A stretch of 64,000 bases of DNA from Dongia rigui (GTDB taxonomy: Bacteria > Pseudomonadota > Alphaproteobacteria > Dongiales > Dongiaceae), in contig NZ_JAXCLX010000001.1 of NCBI RefSeq assembly GCF_034044635.1, forward strand, positions 1,984,001 through 2,048,000, given 5' to 3'. The notes under the pieces are model-generated. The model did no database searches. It was not told where the DNA came from and was given only the letters and a program-made list of their open reading frames with translations. Positions 29,355 through 37,224 of this stretch are shown here, piece after piece. Numbering within the stretch: position 1 is the first letter of the stretch; the number at the start of each line of letters is the position of its first letter. Position numbers and translations under genes: made by a program.

Positions 29355-30767
29355 TCAGATGAAGCGGTCGATCACACTGAGCAGCCGCTCGCAAGACCGT
29401 GCCACATGCCGGATGGGTGATGTCGCAATGCCGAGCAGCAGGCCGGACTTGGCTGCAGGCGGCGATGCGTACCAGATCGACAGCGGCGCCGGCGTCAATC
29501 CGAACGGCAGCATCTCGCGAATGATCGCGAGATCTGAGACGGCCGTCGGCAGTTGCAGCGACACGGCAAGTCCCGCCGTCGCGATGGTGAAGTCGCGGCC
29601 GCGCGGTTCAAGCTGCTGCAACAACGCATCGCGCTGGGCGGCATAGCTTCGCTTCAAGCGCCGCAGATGCCGCAGGTAATGACCATCGCGCATGAAGGCC
29701 GCAATCGCAATCTGCGCGGCTGGCCCGGGCGGTGGGGCAAGACAGGCCGCGACCTCGCCAAAGTGCCCCACCAGAGACGGTGGTGCGACGATGAAACCAA
29801 GGCGCAGCGCCGGGCTGATGGTCTTGCTGAACGAGCCGATATGAATGACGCGGCCCTCGCGGTCGAGCGACGCCAGCGCCGGTGCGGCACGGCCTTTGAG
29901 CTGCAACTCGCTCAAATAATCGTCCTCGATGATCCAGGCATCCGCCTCTGCCGCCCAATCAAGGAGCGCGAGACGCCGCGCCAGCGACAAGGTGACACCC
30001 AGCGGCGCCTGCTGGCCGGGCGTCACGATTGCCAGGGCCGCGTCGGGGGCTTGGCGCAATCCATCACCCACATCGATGCCATCGCCATCGACCGGCACAG
30101 GGACCAGCGACAAGCGCGCCAAGTCGAGCGCGTGTCTGGTGAAGGGAAAGCCCGGGTCTTCAAACCATGCCTTGCGGCCTTCGAGACCAAGCACCCGAAG
30201 CGCAAGGCCCAGACCCGCACTGAAGCCCCCGGTGATGAGGATTTGCCCCGGCGAACAATCGATGCCGCGCGCGATGGCAAGATAGGTGGCGATCTCGCGC
30301 CGCAAGTCGAGTTCGCCGCGCGGGTCCGGATAGAGCGGCGCGGCACTGGTCTCGTCGCGGACGGCACGGGCGCGGATCCGCGCCAGGAGCTTTGCCGGCA
30401 AGGCATCTTGCCCGGCAATGCCCATCTGGAAGATGGCAGGCCCTGCCGTCATCTCGCGATAGGTTTCCATGAACGAGCCCGGATCGGGCTTGCGATCGGC
30501 CAGCGCCCTTGTCATCGGTCGAGCGGCGATACGGGTCCCCGTGGCGCGGGAGGCCACAATCAACTGCGCCGCGGCAAGTTTTTCATAGGCGACCCGGACC
30601 GTGCCGCGCGCCACGCCCAATTGTGCCGCCAAATCCTGCCAGGAGGGGAGGCGCGCGCCGGGCGCCAACACGCCGCTGTCGATCGCCTGGGCAATGCCCT
30701 GGCGGATCTGCTCGCCGAGCGGCACCCGGGCGGTGCGGTCGAGGTGCAGCGCCAGCGACTTGGTCAT
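29355..30767 (-). CDS. MocR/PdxR-type regulator (GntR HTH fused to aminotransferase-like domain)
   Basis: 470 residues. The N-terminal GntR winged helix is at about residues 12-80 (VPLGEQIRQGIAQAIDSGVL, then LPSWQDLAAQLGVARGTVR). The rest is a fold-type I aminotransferase-like domain with the PLP lysine in HIGSFSKTISPALRLGF and DDYLSEL upstream of it. Such regulators bind PLP or its aldimine and control vitamin B6, taurine, GABA or amine genes. It is divergent from a secreted cupin gene across 87 bases; the cupin and the AhpD-like gene are likely targets. Confidence 0.93.
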   Translation of the reverse strand: MTKSLALHLDRTARVPLGEQIRQGIAQAIDSGVLAPGARLPSWQDLAAQLGVARGTVRVAYEKLAAAQLIVASRATGTRIAARPMTRALADRKPDPGSFMETYREMTAGPAIFQMGIAGQDALPAKLLARIRARAVRDETSAAPLYPDPRGELDLRREIATYLAIARGIDCSPGQILITGGFSAGLGLALRVLGLEGRKAWFEDPGFPFTRHALDLARLSLVPVPVDGDGIDVGDGLRQAPDAALAIVTPGQQAPLGVTLSLARRLALLDWAAEADAWIIEDDYLSELQLKGRAAPALASLDREGRVIHIGSFSKTISPALRLGFIVAPPSLVGHFGEVAACLAPPPGPAAQIAIAAFMRDGHYLRHLRRLKRSYAAQRDALLQQLEPRGRDFTIATAGLAVSLQLPTAVSDLAIIREMLPFGLTPAPLSIWYASPPAAKSGLLLGIATSPIRHVARSCERLLSVIDRFI

Positions 30768-30854
30768 GAGCGTAGTATAGTGAAATTGATCGTTCTTGGT
30801 GCTTTTTTATGAACCACAGAGGGAACAGATTTGGGGGGAAGGAGACAGACCCCC

Positions 30855-31283
30855 ATGACCCTCAGATCCGCCCTTAAATCCACCCTGCTGGCAGCGACCG
30901 CCATCCTGGCCATCGGCACCCTGGTGCCGGCGATGGCCCACGACGCCGGCGAGACAGTCGCCCTGCAATTCGACCAGGCGATTCCCAACCTGCCGGGTAA
31001 ATCGCTGATCGCCGTGACGGTCGATTACGCGCCGGGTGCCGCGTCGCCCACGCATGAACATTCGAAATCGGCCTTCATCTTCGCCTATGTTCTCTCGGGC
31101 GCCATCGACTCTCAGGTGAATGATGGCCCGGCCAAAACCTATCGCGCCGGTGAGAGCTTCGAGGAGGCGCCAGGTGCCCTGCACCGTGTCAGCCGCAATG
31201 CGAGCGCCACGGAACCCGCGAAATTGCTGGCCGTCTTCATCGTGGACACGAACGACAAGCCGCTGACCATCCCGGTGCAGTGA
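30855..31283 (+). CDS. Secreted cupin-domain protein
   Basis: 142 residues from ATG 30855, with AAGGAG ten bases upstream. A signal peptide of about 28 residues ends near PAMAH. The mature protein is a single cupin barrel: metal motif 1 is PTHEHSKSAFIFAYVLSG and motif 2 is YRAGESFEEAPGALHRV, giving the usual His, His, Glu, His ligand set. A periplasmic metal-binding enzyme or sensor is likely; the substrate is unknown. It is followed after 25 bases by an AhpD-like gene and preceded by a divergent MocR-type regulator. Confidence 0.88.
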   Translation: MTLRSALKSTLLAATAILAIGTLVPAMAHDAGETVALQFDQAIPNLPGKSLIAVTVDYAPGAASPTHEHSKSAFIFAYVLSGAIDSQVNDGPAKTYRAGESFEEAPGALHRVSRNASATEPAKLLAVFIVDTNDKPLTIPVQ

Positions 31284-31308
31284 TTCATTCATTCAAGGAG
31301 TAACGATC

Positions 31309-31764
31309 ATGAGCAAGCGTCTCGACTACAACCAGATCGCCCCAGCCGGCGCCAAGGCCTTGGGTGGCGTCTATGCCTATGTCATGCAGAGCGGTCTCGA
31401 TGCGGCACTGGTCGAGCTAGTCTTCCTGCGCGTCTCGCAAATCAATAACTGCGCCTATTGCCTTGACATGCACACGCGCGATTTGCTCAAGAAAGGTGTC
31501 GCCATTGAGAAGCTGGCACTGGTGCAGGCATGGGACGAAGGCGGCGCGTTGTTCGATGCACGCGAACGCGCGGCGCTCGCCTGGGCCGAAACCGTGACGC
31601 GCGTTGCCGACACCAACGTACCGGATGCGGCCTATCAAGCGGCGCGCGCCGCGTTCGGGGAGCGCGAGCTTGTCGACCTCACCATCGCCATCGGCCTGAT
31701 GAACGCCTATAACCGCCTGGCCATCAGCTTCCGCAACACGCCGCAGGCCGTTTCTGCGATGTGA
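31309..31764 (+). CDS. Carboxymuconolactone decarboxylase/AhpD-family protein
   Basis: 151 residues, almost all one AhpD-like domain. The redox motif is NNCAYCLDMHTRDLLKKG, with CxxC and the downstream His typical of alkylhydroperoxidase-type members. DLTIAIGLMNAYNRLAISF closes the fold. It probably works as a thiol peroxidase-like protein; a decarboxylase role is unlikely with this CxxCxxxH motif. It is in an operon with the secreted cupin (25-base gap). Confidence 0.92.
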   Translation: MSKRLDYNQIAPAGAKALGGVYAYVMQSGLDAALVELVFLRVSQINNCAYCLDMHTRDLLKKGVAIEKLALVQAWDEGGALFDARERAALAWAETVTRVADTNVPDAAYQAARAAFGERELVDLTIAIGLMNAYNRLAISFRNTPQAVSAM

Positions 31765-31818
31765 TGCGTGATGGCAGGATGAAAGAGAACAGGGCGGCCG
31801 GCAAGTCACCTTGTGGAT

Positions 31819-32955
31819 CTAGAATTGCAGCGCTGAACCGATCGCGATTTCGAGTGCGTCATACCCATCGGCGTTGTCGCCATCATCATCGGCGGCTTCG
31901 TTCCAGGTATAGAAGATGCCGCCGTCGATGTTGATGCCCGGCCCCATGGCATAGGAGAAATCGACGCCAGCACGGTCGAGTTTGCTGTCGTCGCTGAAGC
32001 CGGCTTCTTCCGTCTGCACATGGGCATAACCACCACCGACGGTCCAGGCGTCCTGCGTATAGGCAAAGCCCAGGCCGAACATCCAGATATCCTGGCCGGC
32101 GCCGTTGCCGTCATCGAGAAACGTGCCGGTGGCACCGACCTGCAGCGCACCGATGCTGACATTGGCGCCGATATTGTAGCCGGCCTGTTCAGCGTCGTCG
32201 GCCGACGTACCCTCGACATCGCCCTCCCAATATCCGGCGGCACCCAGATTGAGACCCCAGCCATTGCCTTCATAATCGTAATGCACGGCGAGCGCGACAT
32301 TGTGGTTTGCGCTGCCGTCGGAGCGGTCGGGATGGAAGCTGTCGGCGACGTTGTCGGTGCCCTCGTCCGTCTTCTCGTCGTCATTAGGTGTGTAAGAGAG
32401 GCCGAAACTGAAACCGTTCCATTGCGGCGTGTAGTAGACGATCTTCATCACCGCATCTTGCAGGGCGAGCGACGCCTCCGGATCGAAAATGCCTGGGCTG
32501 AGCGGCGAGCCGATGATGTTGGGCGAATAGGGTCCGAAATTGGCCGTCGATCCAGGCGGCAGCATGTACATGTTGCCAGCCGCGCCGTCGAGCGCGCCGA
32601 TCCGGATGTCGCCGAAACCGCCTTTGTAGAAGACATAGACATTATCGATGAAATCGTCGGTCTGGCTCTCGGCCTCCATCTCGATGCGGGCACCCACGGT
32701 GACGCCGTTATCGAGCGTGGTCTCGCCCAGGAAGAAGACTTCGGAATCGCTGCTGACGCCGTCGAGATTCTGGTCGTGACCCAGCTCGCCTTGCGCATCG
32801 TCATCGATGGTGAAGCCGTAGGCGCTGCGGAAGAACCCACCGAGACTGAGCTTGATGCCGTCGGAGGCCACGGCCATCGGCATCGCCACGACATTCGCGG
32901 CACCCGTGACCGACAATGCGAGGAGGGAGGTTGTGGAGCGAAAATTCATCGCCAT
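31819..32955 (-). CDS. Outer-membrane porin (paralogue 1)
   Basis: 378 residues. Signal peptide of about 30 residues (MAMNFRSTTSLLALS, ending near AVASDG), then a beta-barrel of alternating aromatic/polar strands with Asp/Gly-rich turns, ending in phenylalanine (SALQF) as outer-membrane proteins do. Recognisable porin phrases are ELGHDQNLDG, GFGDIRIGALDG and GYDALEIAIG. AAGGGG seven bases upstream supports the ATG at 32955. It shares its layout with the porin at 33861-34979 (GVKLSLGGF against GIKLSLGGF), so the two are tandem paralogues split by the PLP-protein gene. Confidence 0.92.
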   Translation of the reverse strand: MAMNFRSTTSLLALSVTGAANVVAMPMAVASDGIKLSLGGFFRSAYGFTIDDDAQGELGHDQNLDGVSSDSEVFFLGETTLDNGVTVGARIEMEAESQTDDFIDNVYVFYKGGFGDIRIGALDGAAGNMYMLPPGSTANFGPYSPNIIGSPLSPGIFDPEASLALQDAVMKIVYYTPQWNGFSFGLSYTPNDDEKTDEGTDNVADSFHPDRSDGSANHNVALAVHYDYEGNGWGLNLGAAGYWEGDVEGTSADDAEQAGYNIGANVSIGALQVGATGTFLDDGNGAGQDIWMFGLGFAYTQDAWTVGGGYAHVQTEEAGFSDDSKLDRAGVDFSYAMGPGINIDGGIFYTWNEAADDDGDNADGYDALEIAIGSALQF

Positions 32956-33015
32956 GCGGCATCCCCTTTCCGCTAACTTTTCTTCGCGATCGCACCCTTA
33001 CCTTGCGCGCAAATT

Positions 33016-33693
33016 TCAGCGTTGTCCAAAGATTGCCGTGCCGACGCGGACATGGGTGGCGCCGAACTGGATGGCGGTCTCGAAATCACCACTCATGCCC
33101 ATGCTGAGCTCTGTGAGGTTGTTGCGCCTGGCCATCTCGCGCAGCAGGGCGAAATAGGGGGCGGGGTGCTTGTCGGCGGGCGGGATGCACATCAGCCCGT
33201 CGATGCCGAGCTTCAGCTCGTCGCGGCACAATTTCACGAAGGCGTCGATCTCGGCCGGGTTGACGCCGGCCTTCTGCGGCTCCTCGCCGATATTGACCTG
33301 GATAAAGAGGCGCAGCACGCGCTTCTGCTTCTGCATTTCATCGGCGAGGGCCTGCGCCAGCTTTTCGCGGTCGACCGATTGAATGACGTCGAAGAGTGCC
33401 ACCGCCTCGCGCACCTTGTTGCTTTGCAGGGGGCCGATGAGATGCAGTTCAAGCGCAGGGTGCATCGCCTTGAGGGCAGGGAACTTCGCCTGCGCTTCCT
33501 GCACGCGGTTTTCGCCGAAGACTGTCTGCCCAGACGTGATGGCGGCCAGCACGGCCTCGGCCGGATGCGTCTTCGAGACCGCGATGAGGTGGATCGTATC
33601 CGCCGGCCGGTCGGCGGCCTTGGCCGCGGCGGCTATGCTGTCACGGATCTCTGCCAGGTTGCTGGCGATGTGCGGGAAATCGGTCATGGTCAT
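33016..33693 (-). CDS. PLP homeostasis protein (YggS/PLPBP family)
   Basis: 225 residues from ATG 33693; an ATG at 33687 is equally possible. It is a single-domain PLP barrel: the PLP lysine is in LIAVSKTHPAEAV, and FGENRVQEAQAKF, HLIGPLQSNK and GLMCIPP are family landmarks, with the phosphate-binding SMGMSGDFETAIQFGATHVR near the end. The protein buffers PLP in the cell and has no catalytic activity known. It lies between two porin genes on the same strand, with 60-170-base gaps, so it is probably not tightly coupled to them. Confidence 0.95.
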   Translation of the reverse strand: MTMTDFPHIASNLAEIRDSIAAAAKAADRPADTIHLIAVSKTHPAEAVLAAITSGQTVFGENRVQEAQAKFPALKAMHPALELHLIGPLQSNKVREAVALFDVIQSVDREKLAQALADEMQKQKRVLRLFIQVNIGEEPQKAGVNPAEIDAFVKLCRDELKLGIDGLMCIPPADKHPAPYFALLREMARRNNLTELSMGMSGDFETAIQFGATHVRVGTAIFGQR

Positions 33694-33793
33694 CAATGCG
33701 AAGGGTCGCTGCCTTGGGGCGGCAGCTTCGTCATCTTAGGGGAGACACAGCGGTGAAGACACCCACTTCAGCCGAGCGCACCCAGAAAGCAAT

Positions 33794-33819
33794 AAGGGGA
33801 GCAGTTGCCTGCTCCCCTT
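33794..33819 (-). terminator. Intrinsic terminator of porin paralogue 2
   Basis: Eleven-base arms AAGGGGAGCAG and CTGCTCCCCTT around four bases, 41 bases past the stop of the porin gene on the minus strand, followed there by ATTGCTTTC. Confidence 0.85.
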
Positions 33820-33860
33820 AAAGTCGTTCCGATATCTATCCAGCCAAGGCTGGAGCGATA

Positions 33861-34979
33861 TTAGAAGGTGATCGACGAACCGACCGAGAACTCGAGCGAG
33901 TCGTAGCCGTCCGACGTAGCCTCGGCCGCATCCACACCGCTGGCCCAGCTATAGAAGAGACCGGCATCAAGGTCGATGCCAGGACCCATGGCGTAGCTGC
34001 CAGTCACACCAACGCGCTGCACTGTGACGTTATCTTCAAAGTCAGAAGCAGGCGTGTTGTTTTCGATGTTACGCAGCGCCCAACCAGCGCCGACGGTCCA
34101 GGCGTCGACGTTGTAGGCGAGACCCACACCAACCGACCATTCGTCGCCATTTTCGCTGTCATCGTCATCGACGATCGTCTGCTGGTCCTTGTAAGTGAAC
34201 GCCGTACCAACGGTCAGGCCACCGAACGACAGATTGACACCGGTGTTGAAGGCAAAGAACTCGTCATCGCCGTGCTCTTCGATGTCACCGGAATAGGCAA
34301 GGGCGCCGCCGAGGGCCAAGCCCCAGCCATCGCCTTCGAAGTCATAGTGCACGCCGGCTTCGAGCTCGTGGTTGATATCGCCAGCGTCACGGTTCGGGTG
34401 GAAGGTGTCGGCCACGCCGTCACCCTGCTTCTCGAAGCCACCTTCCGGCACGTAGGACACGCCGAAGCTGAAGCCGCTGAAGTTCGGCGAGTAGTAGGCG
34501 ATCGACTGCGGCTTGCTGACCGGCGACGGATCGAAGCCGGAGATGACCAGCTTGGAACCGATCTGGGCCGGCGAGAACACGCCGAAGTTCGCCGTGGAGC
34601 TCGGCGGCAGCATGTACATGTTGTCGGCGACGGCACCCTGCGAACCAACGCGGATGTCACCGAAACCGCCCTTGAAGTAGACATAGGCGGCGTCGATCTG
34701 GTCGCCCGAATCTTCGGCTTCCAGCTCGATACGGGTACCAACGGTGATGCCGTTGTCCAGCGTCACGCTGCCGAGGAAGTAGACTTCGCCGTCGGTGCCG
34801 ACGCCGTCGAGGTTCGAGTCATGGCCAGCTTCGCCCTGACCATCGTCGTCGAAGGTGAAGCCGTAGAACGACTTCATGAAGCCGCCAAGGCTCAATTTGA
34901 CACCATCGGACGCCTGAGCGGTGCCGGCCATGAGGCCGATACCGAGCAGAGCCGAGGTCCCCAGGAGAACTTTTTTCAT
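33861..34979 (-). CDS. Outer-membrane porin (paralogue 2)
   Basis: 372 residues from ATG 34979 (MKKVLLGTSALLGIGLMAG); the frame is open for 98 codons further up but those are not coding-like. The signal peptide ends near AQASDG. The barrel shows GLSLGGF-type strands, an acidic GEAGHDSNLDGVGTDG turn as in the first porin, NMYMLPPSSTANFG and a terminal aromatic strand ending SSITF. Probably a general trimeric porin. Its A/T-richer third positions and strong terminator suggest high expression. Confidence 0.94.
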   Translation of the reverse strand: MKKVLLGTSALLGIGLMAGTAQASDGVKLSLGGFMKSFYGFTFDDDGQGEAGHDSNLDGVGTDGEVYFLGSVTLDNGITVGTRIELEAEDSGDQIDAAYVYFKGGFGDIRVGSQGAVADNMYMLPPSSTANFGVFSPAQIGSKLVISGFDPSPVSKPQSIAYYSPNFSGFSFGVSYVPEGGFEKQGDGVADTFHPNRDAGDINHELEAGVHYDFEGDGWGLALGGALAYSGDIEEHGDDEFFAFNTGVNLSFGGLTVGTAFTYKDQQTIVDDDDSENGDEWSVGVGLAYNVDAWTVGAGWALRNIENNTPASDFEDNVTVQRVGVTGSYAMGPGIDLDAGLFYSWASGVDAAEATSDGYDSLEFSVGSSITF

Positions 34980-35421
34980 CTCGAGATTCCCTAAGTTTGC
35001 GATTGCCACCGGACTTTCCCTCAACCTTTTTGGTCTTAGAGAAGGCCCGGATGCCCCTCGTTCACGGACCGGCTTGCTGGGTCGATTTTGCCAAGTACTT
35101 GACGAGATCGACTCAAAAAGCCCGCTCAGCCCGGAACACGTCGTACCTTCTCGGAATGGCGGGGGGGTGTCAAACCATTTGAGCCGAACACTGTGGCAAT
35201 TTTCAGCAGCTGTTGCGCAAAAGCCACAAGGGCGGCGCCCGTTCAGGCAATGATAGCCTGGCTGAACCGGCAATCAATGAAATGTCCTGCAATATGAACG
35301 GGATCAATTGCGGGCATGCGATGGGGTGGGACCGCTTCCACCCGTGTGCCAGCCGGTGCGGATGCGCCACAGGAGCCAGGTTTGAGACGGGGCGAGGGTG
35401 CTTCCGACCCGCCTTAGGAAG
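34980..35421. other. 442-base intergenic region upstream of porin paralogue 2
   Basis: It must carry the porin promoter and a long leader on the minus strand. I see no gene. There is a loose inverted repeat GGGTGG...CCACCC near 35325-35345 and another, GGCGGCGCCC, near 35230; neither is convincing. No small-RNA gene could be supported. Confidence 0.5.
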
Positions 35422-36270
35422 TCAGCCTGCCTTGGTCATTTCCCGCGGCCAATAGCCGAAACGCGTCATCTGTTCCCGATGATTTTCGACGATTTTGTCT
35501 ATTTGCGCCGGGCTGAGCTTGTCCTTCCACTGTCCGGCCTGGCCGACGCGGAAGAACTTTGACCCCTTGGGCGATTTTTCGACGAAGCCTTTGCTGTCCT
35601 CCTGCGCCCGGAGGCTCTTGAAGGAAGAGAGCTCGATCGCCCGGTCGAGGCGCTGGCGCGACGGCTTCAGGCCCATAAAGCGGGCAATGCCGCCGAAAGT
35701 ATGGAGCGGCTTCTTCAGCATGTCCTCGTAGCGGACGATATGGAGGCCGGGATGTGGCCGCTGGGTCCAGCTTTTGACATGTTCCGACCAGGTGTTGTGA
35801 ACCTCGATCACAATCCTGTCGTCGGCGAGGCCGCCATTATAGGGGTCAGCCATGATCTCAATCGCGCGGTCGATATCGACGCCGTAGTGATCGGCCAGCG
35901 ACAGGACCAGATCGAGCGGATTGCGGACCACGTAAATGGCACCGGCGGTCAAATCCATCTGGATGATCTGGTCACCGCCGATCGTGACCAGGGCATTGTG
36001 CGTCTTGACGATGACTGTTTCCGGCTTCGAGGCGCAGATCGCCAGCTGGGCGCCGCGGCGCATGCGGATCATGTCGTCGGTCGACCAGGCGCTTGGCGGC
36101 CGGGGGTCGAGATGCCGGTACCACTGCGTCAGGGAATCCCCGGTCGTCAGCGCGTTCATGTCGTTGATGTCGGCCGGCTTCGCGGGGTTGAGCATCAGAT
36201 TGTGAATAAAGGCGCGGAGCCAAGTGTTGCCCGATTTGGGATAGCTCGCCAGCCAGAGAATCTTACCCAT
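35422..36270 (-). CDS. Sulfotransferase-domain protein
   Basis: 282 residues covering one sulfotransferase domain. The PAPS 5'-phosphosulfate loop is WLASYPKSGNTWLRAF near the N-terminus, the catalytic His is in VIVKTHNALV, and the 3'-phosphate loop is YVVRNPLDLVLSLADHYG. RYEDMLKKPLHTF and GFVEKSPKGSKFF are later family landmarks. It should transfer a sulfuryl group from PAPS to a hydroxyl or amine acceptor; the acceptor is unknown. There is no signal peptide and no glycan or lipid gene next to it, so it is isolated. Confidence 0.9.
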   Translation of the reverse strand: MGKILWLASYPKSGNTWLRAFIHNLMLNPAKPADINDMNALTTGDSLTQWYRHLDPRPPSAWSTDDMIRMRRGAQLAICASKPETVIVKTHNALVTIGGDQIIQMDLTAGAIYVVRNPLDLVLSLADHYGVDIDRAIEIMADPYNGGLADDRIVIEVHNTWSEHVKSWTQRPHPGLHIVRYEDMLKKPLHTFGGIARFMGLKPSRQRLDRAIELSSFKSLRAQEDSKGFVEKSPKGSKFFRVGQAGQWKDKLSPAQIDKIVENHREQMTRFGYWPREMTKAG

Positions 36271-36504
36271 CGTCCTGCCTATCGCCTCTCACACTCATAT
36301 ATATAGCGTCGATCCCGCATTCCTGCCCTTCCGGGACCAAGGGATGGGCAACCATCTTGCCGGCACCGCCCCCTTGGGGCCTTGGGTCGACGCGATTTGG
36401 TTGACGGGGACCCACGATTTCGCATACCAGTCTTGAGCCGTTTCCGGGCTGCCAATTCCTGGCCTTACCGGGGGCTTTTGGGTGAAGAGCGTCGGGCCGT
36501 CAAC

Positions 36505-37101
36505 ATGAAACTCCCACATCGTCGCGTCGACCAGTCCCGCACGGGCGTTTTTTTCGACCGTGAACGGATGGGGGGACGGTTTGTCCTCTTTGTCATGGCC
36601 GCCCTGACGGCCATCACCTTGACCGCCTGCAACGTCGATCTCGGCGGCGAGGAGAAATACCCGACGGCACGCCAGAAGGGCGATGCTGGTCCACAATACG
36701 AAGAGAACGATACCGTGTTCGGCGAAGGCGGCCTTTTCGGCGCCGCGCCCAAGGATAACGGCTCGGGCGGTGGCGGCGGCGTTGGCGTCAACTCGCTGCT
36801 GTGGCGCGCCAGCCTCGACACCATCTCGTTCATGCCGCTGGTTTCGGCCGACCCCTTCGGCGGCGTCATCATCACCGATTGGTACACCCCGCCGGCCACC
36901 CCGGATGAGCGCTTCAAGGTGAATGTCTACATCCTGGGCCGGGCGCTCCGCGCCGACGGCATCCGCGCCTCGGTCTTCCGCCAGCAGAACCAGGGCGGCA
37001 CCTGGATCGACGCGCCAGTGGCCCTCAACACGGCGACCGACCTCGAAAACGCCATCCTTACCCGCGCCCGCCAGCTGCGCCAGTCCGGCCAGCAGGAATA
37101 G
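36505..37101 (+). CDS. DUF3576 lipoprotein
   Basis: 198 residues from ATG 36505, or 177 from ATG 36568. A hydrophobic segment ends in the lipobox AITLTAC (C42 in the longer form), so it is lipidated. A glycine-rich linker (SGGGGGVGVN) precedes a DUF3576 domain (LLWRASLDTISFMPLVSADP, then GGVIITDWYTPPATPDERF). Function unknown. It precedes leuS, lptE and holA, an order I recall as widespread in alphaproteobacteria, which hints at an envelope role. A palindromic repeat separates it from leuS. Confidence 0.85.
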   Translation: MKLPHRRVDQSRTGVFFDRERMGGRFVLFVMAALTAITLTACNVDLGGEEKYPTARQKGDAGPQYEENDTVFGEGGLFGAAPKDNGSGGGGGVGVNSLLWRASLDTISFMPLVSADPFGGVIITDWYTPPATPDERFKVNVYILGRALRADGIRASVFRQQNQGGTWIDAPVALNTATDLENAILTRARQLRQSGQQE

Positions 37102-37120
37102 GGCGGACACACCTCTACTT

Positions 37121-37207
37121 GTCATGGCCCGCTTTAGGCGGGCCATCCACGAGTTTGTCGGCAGCGGCTAGTAATTCGTGGATGGCCCGCCTAAAGCGGG
37201 CCATGAC
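37121..37207. repeat. Perfect 32-base inverted repeat element, copy 2
   Basis: Arms 37121-37152 and 37176-37207 are exact reverse complements over 32 bases, separated by 23 bases. Each arm folds alone: ATGGCCCGC-TTTAG-GCGGGCCAT. The element ends 17 bases before the leuS ATG, so in the leuS leader it would form a very stable structure next to the ribosome site. It is related to the element at 17232-17324. Confidence 0.92.
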
Positions 37208-37224
37208 ACTGAAAGAAACCGATC

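Noticed and set aside
33861-35273. Longer start for porin 2 adding 98 codons
   Set aside because: The extension lacks a signal sequence and reads as non-coding leader; MKKVLLGTSALL at 34979 is a clear signal peptide start.
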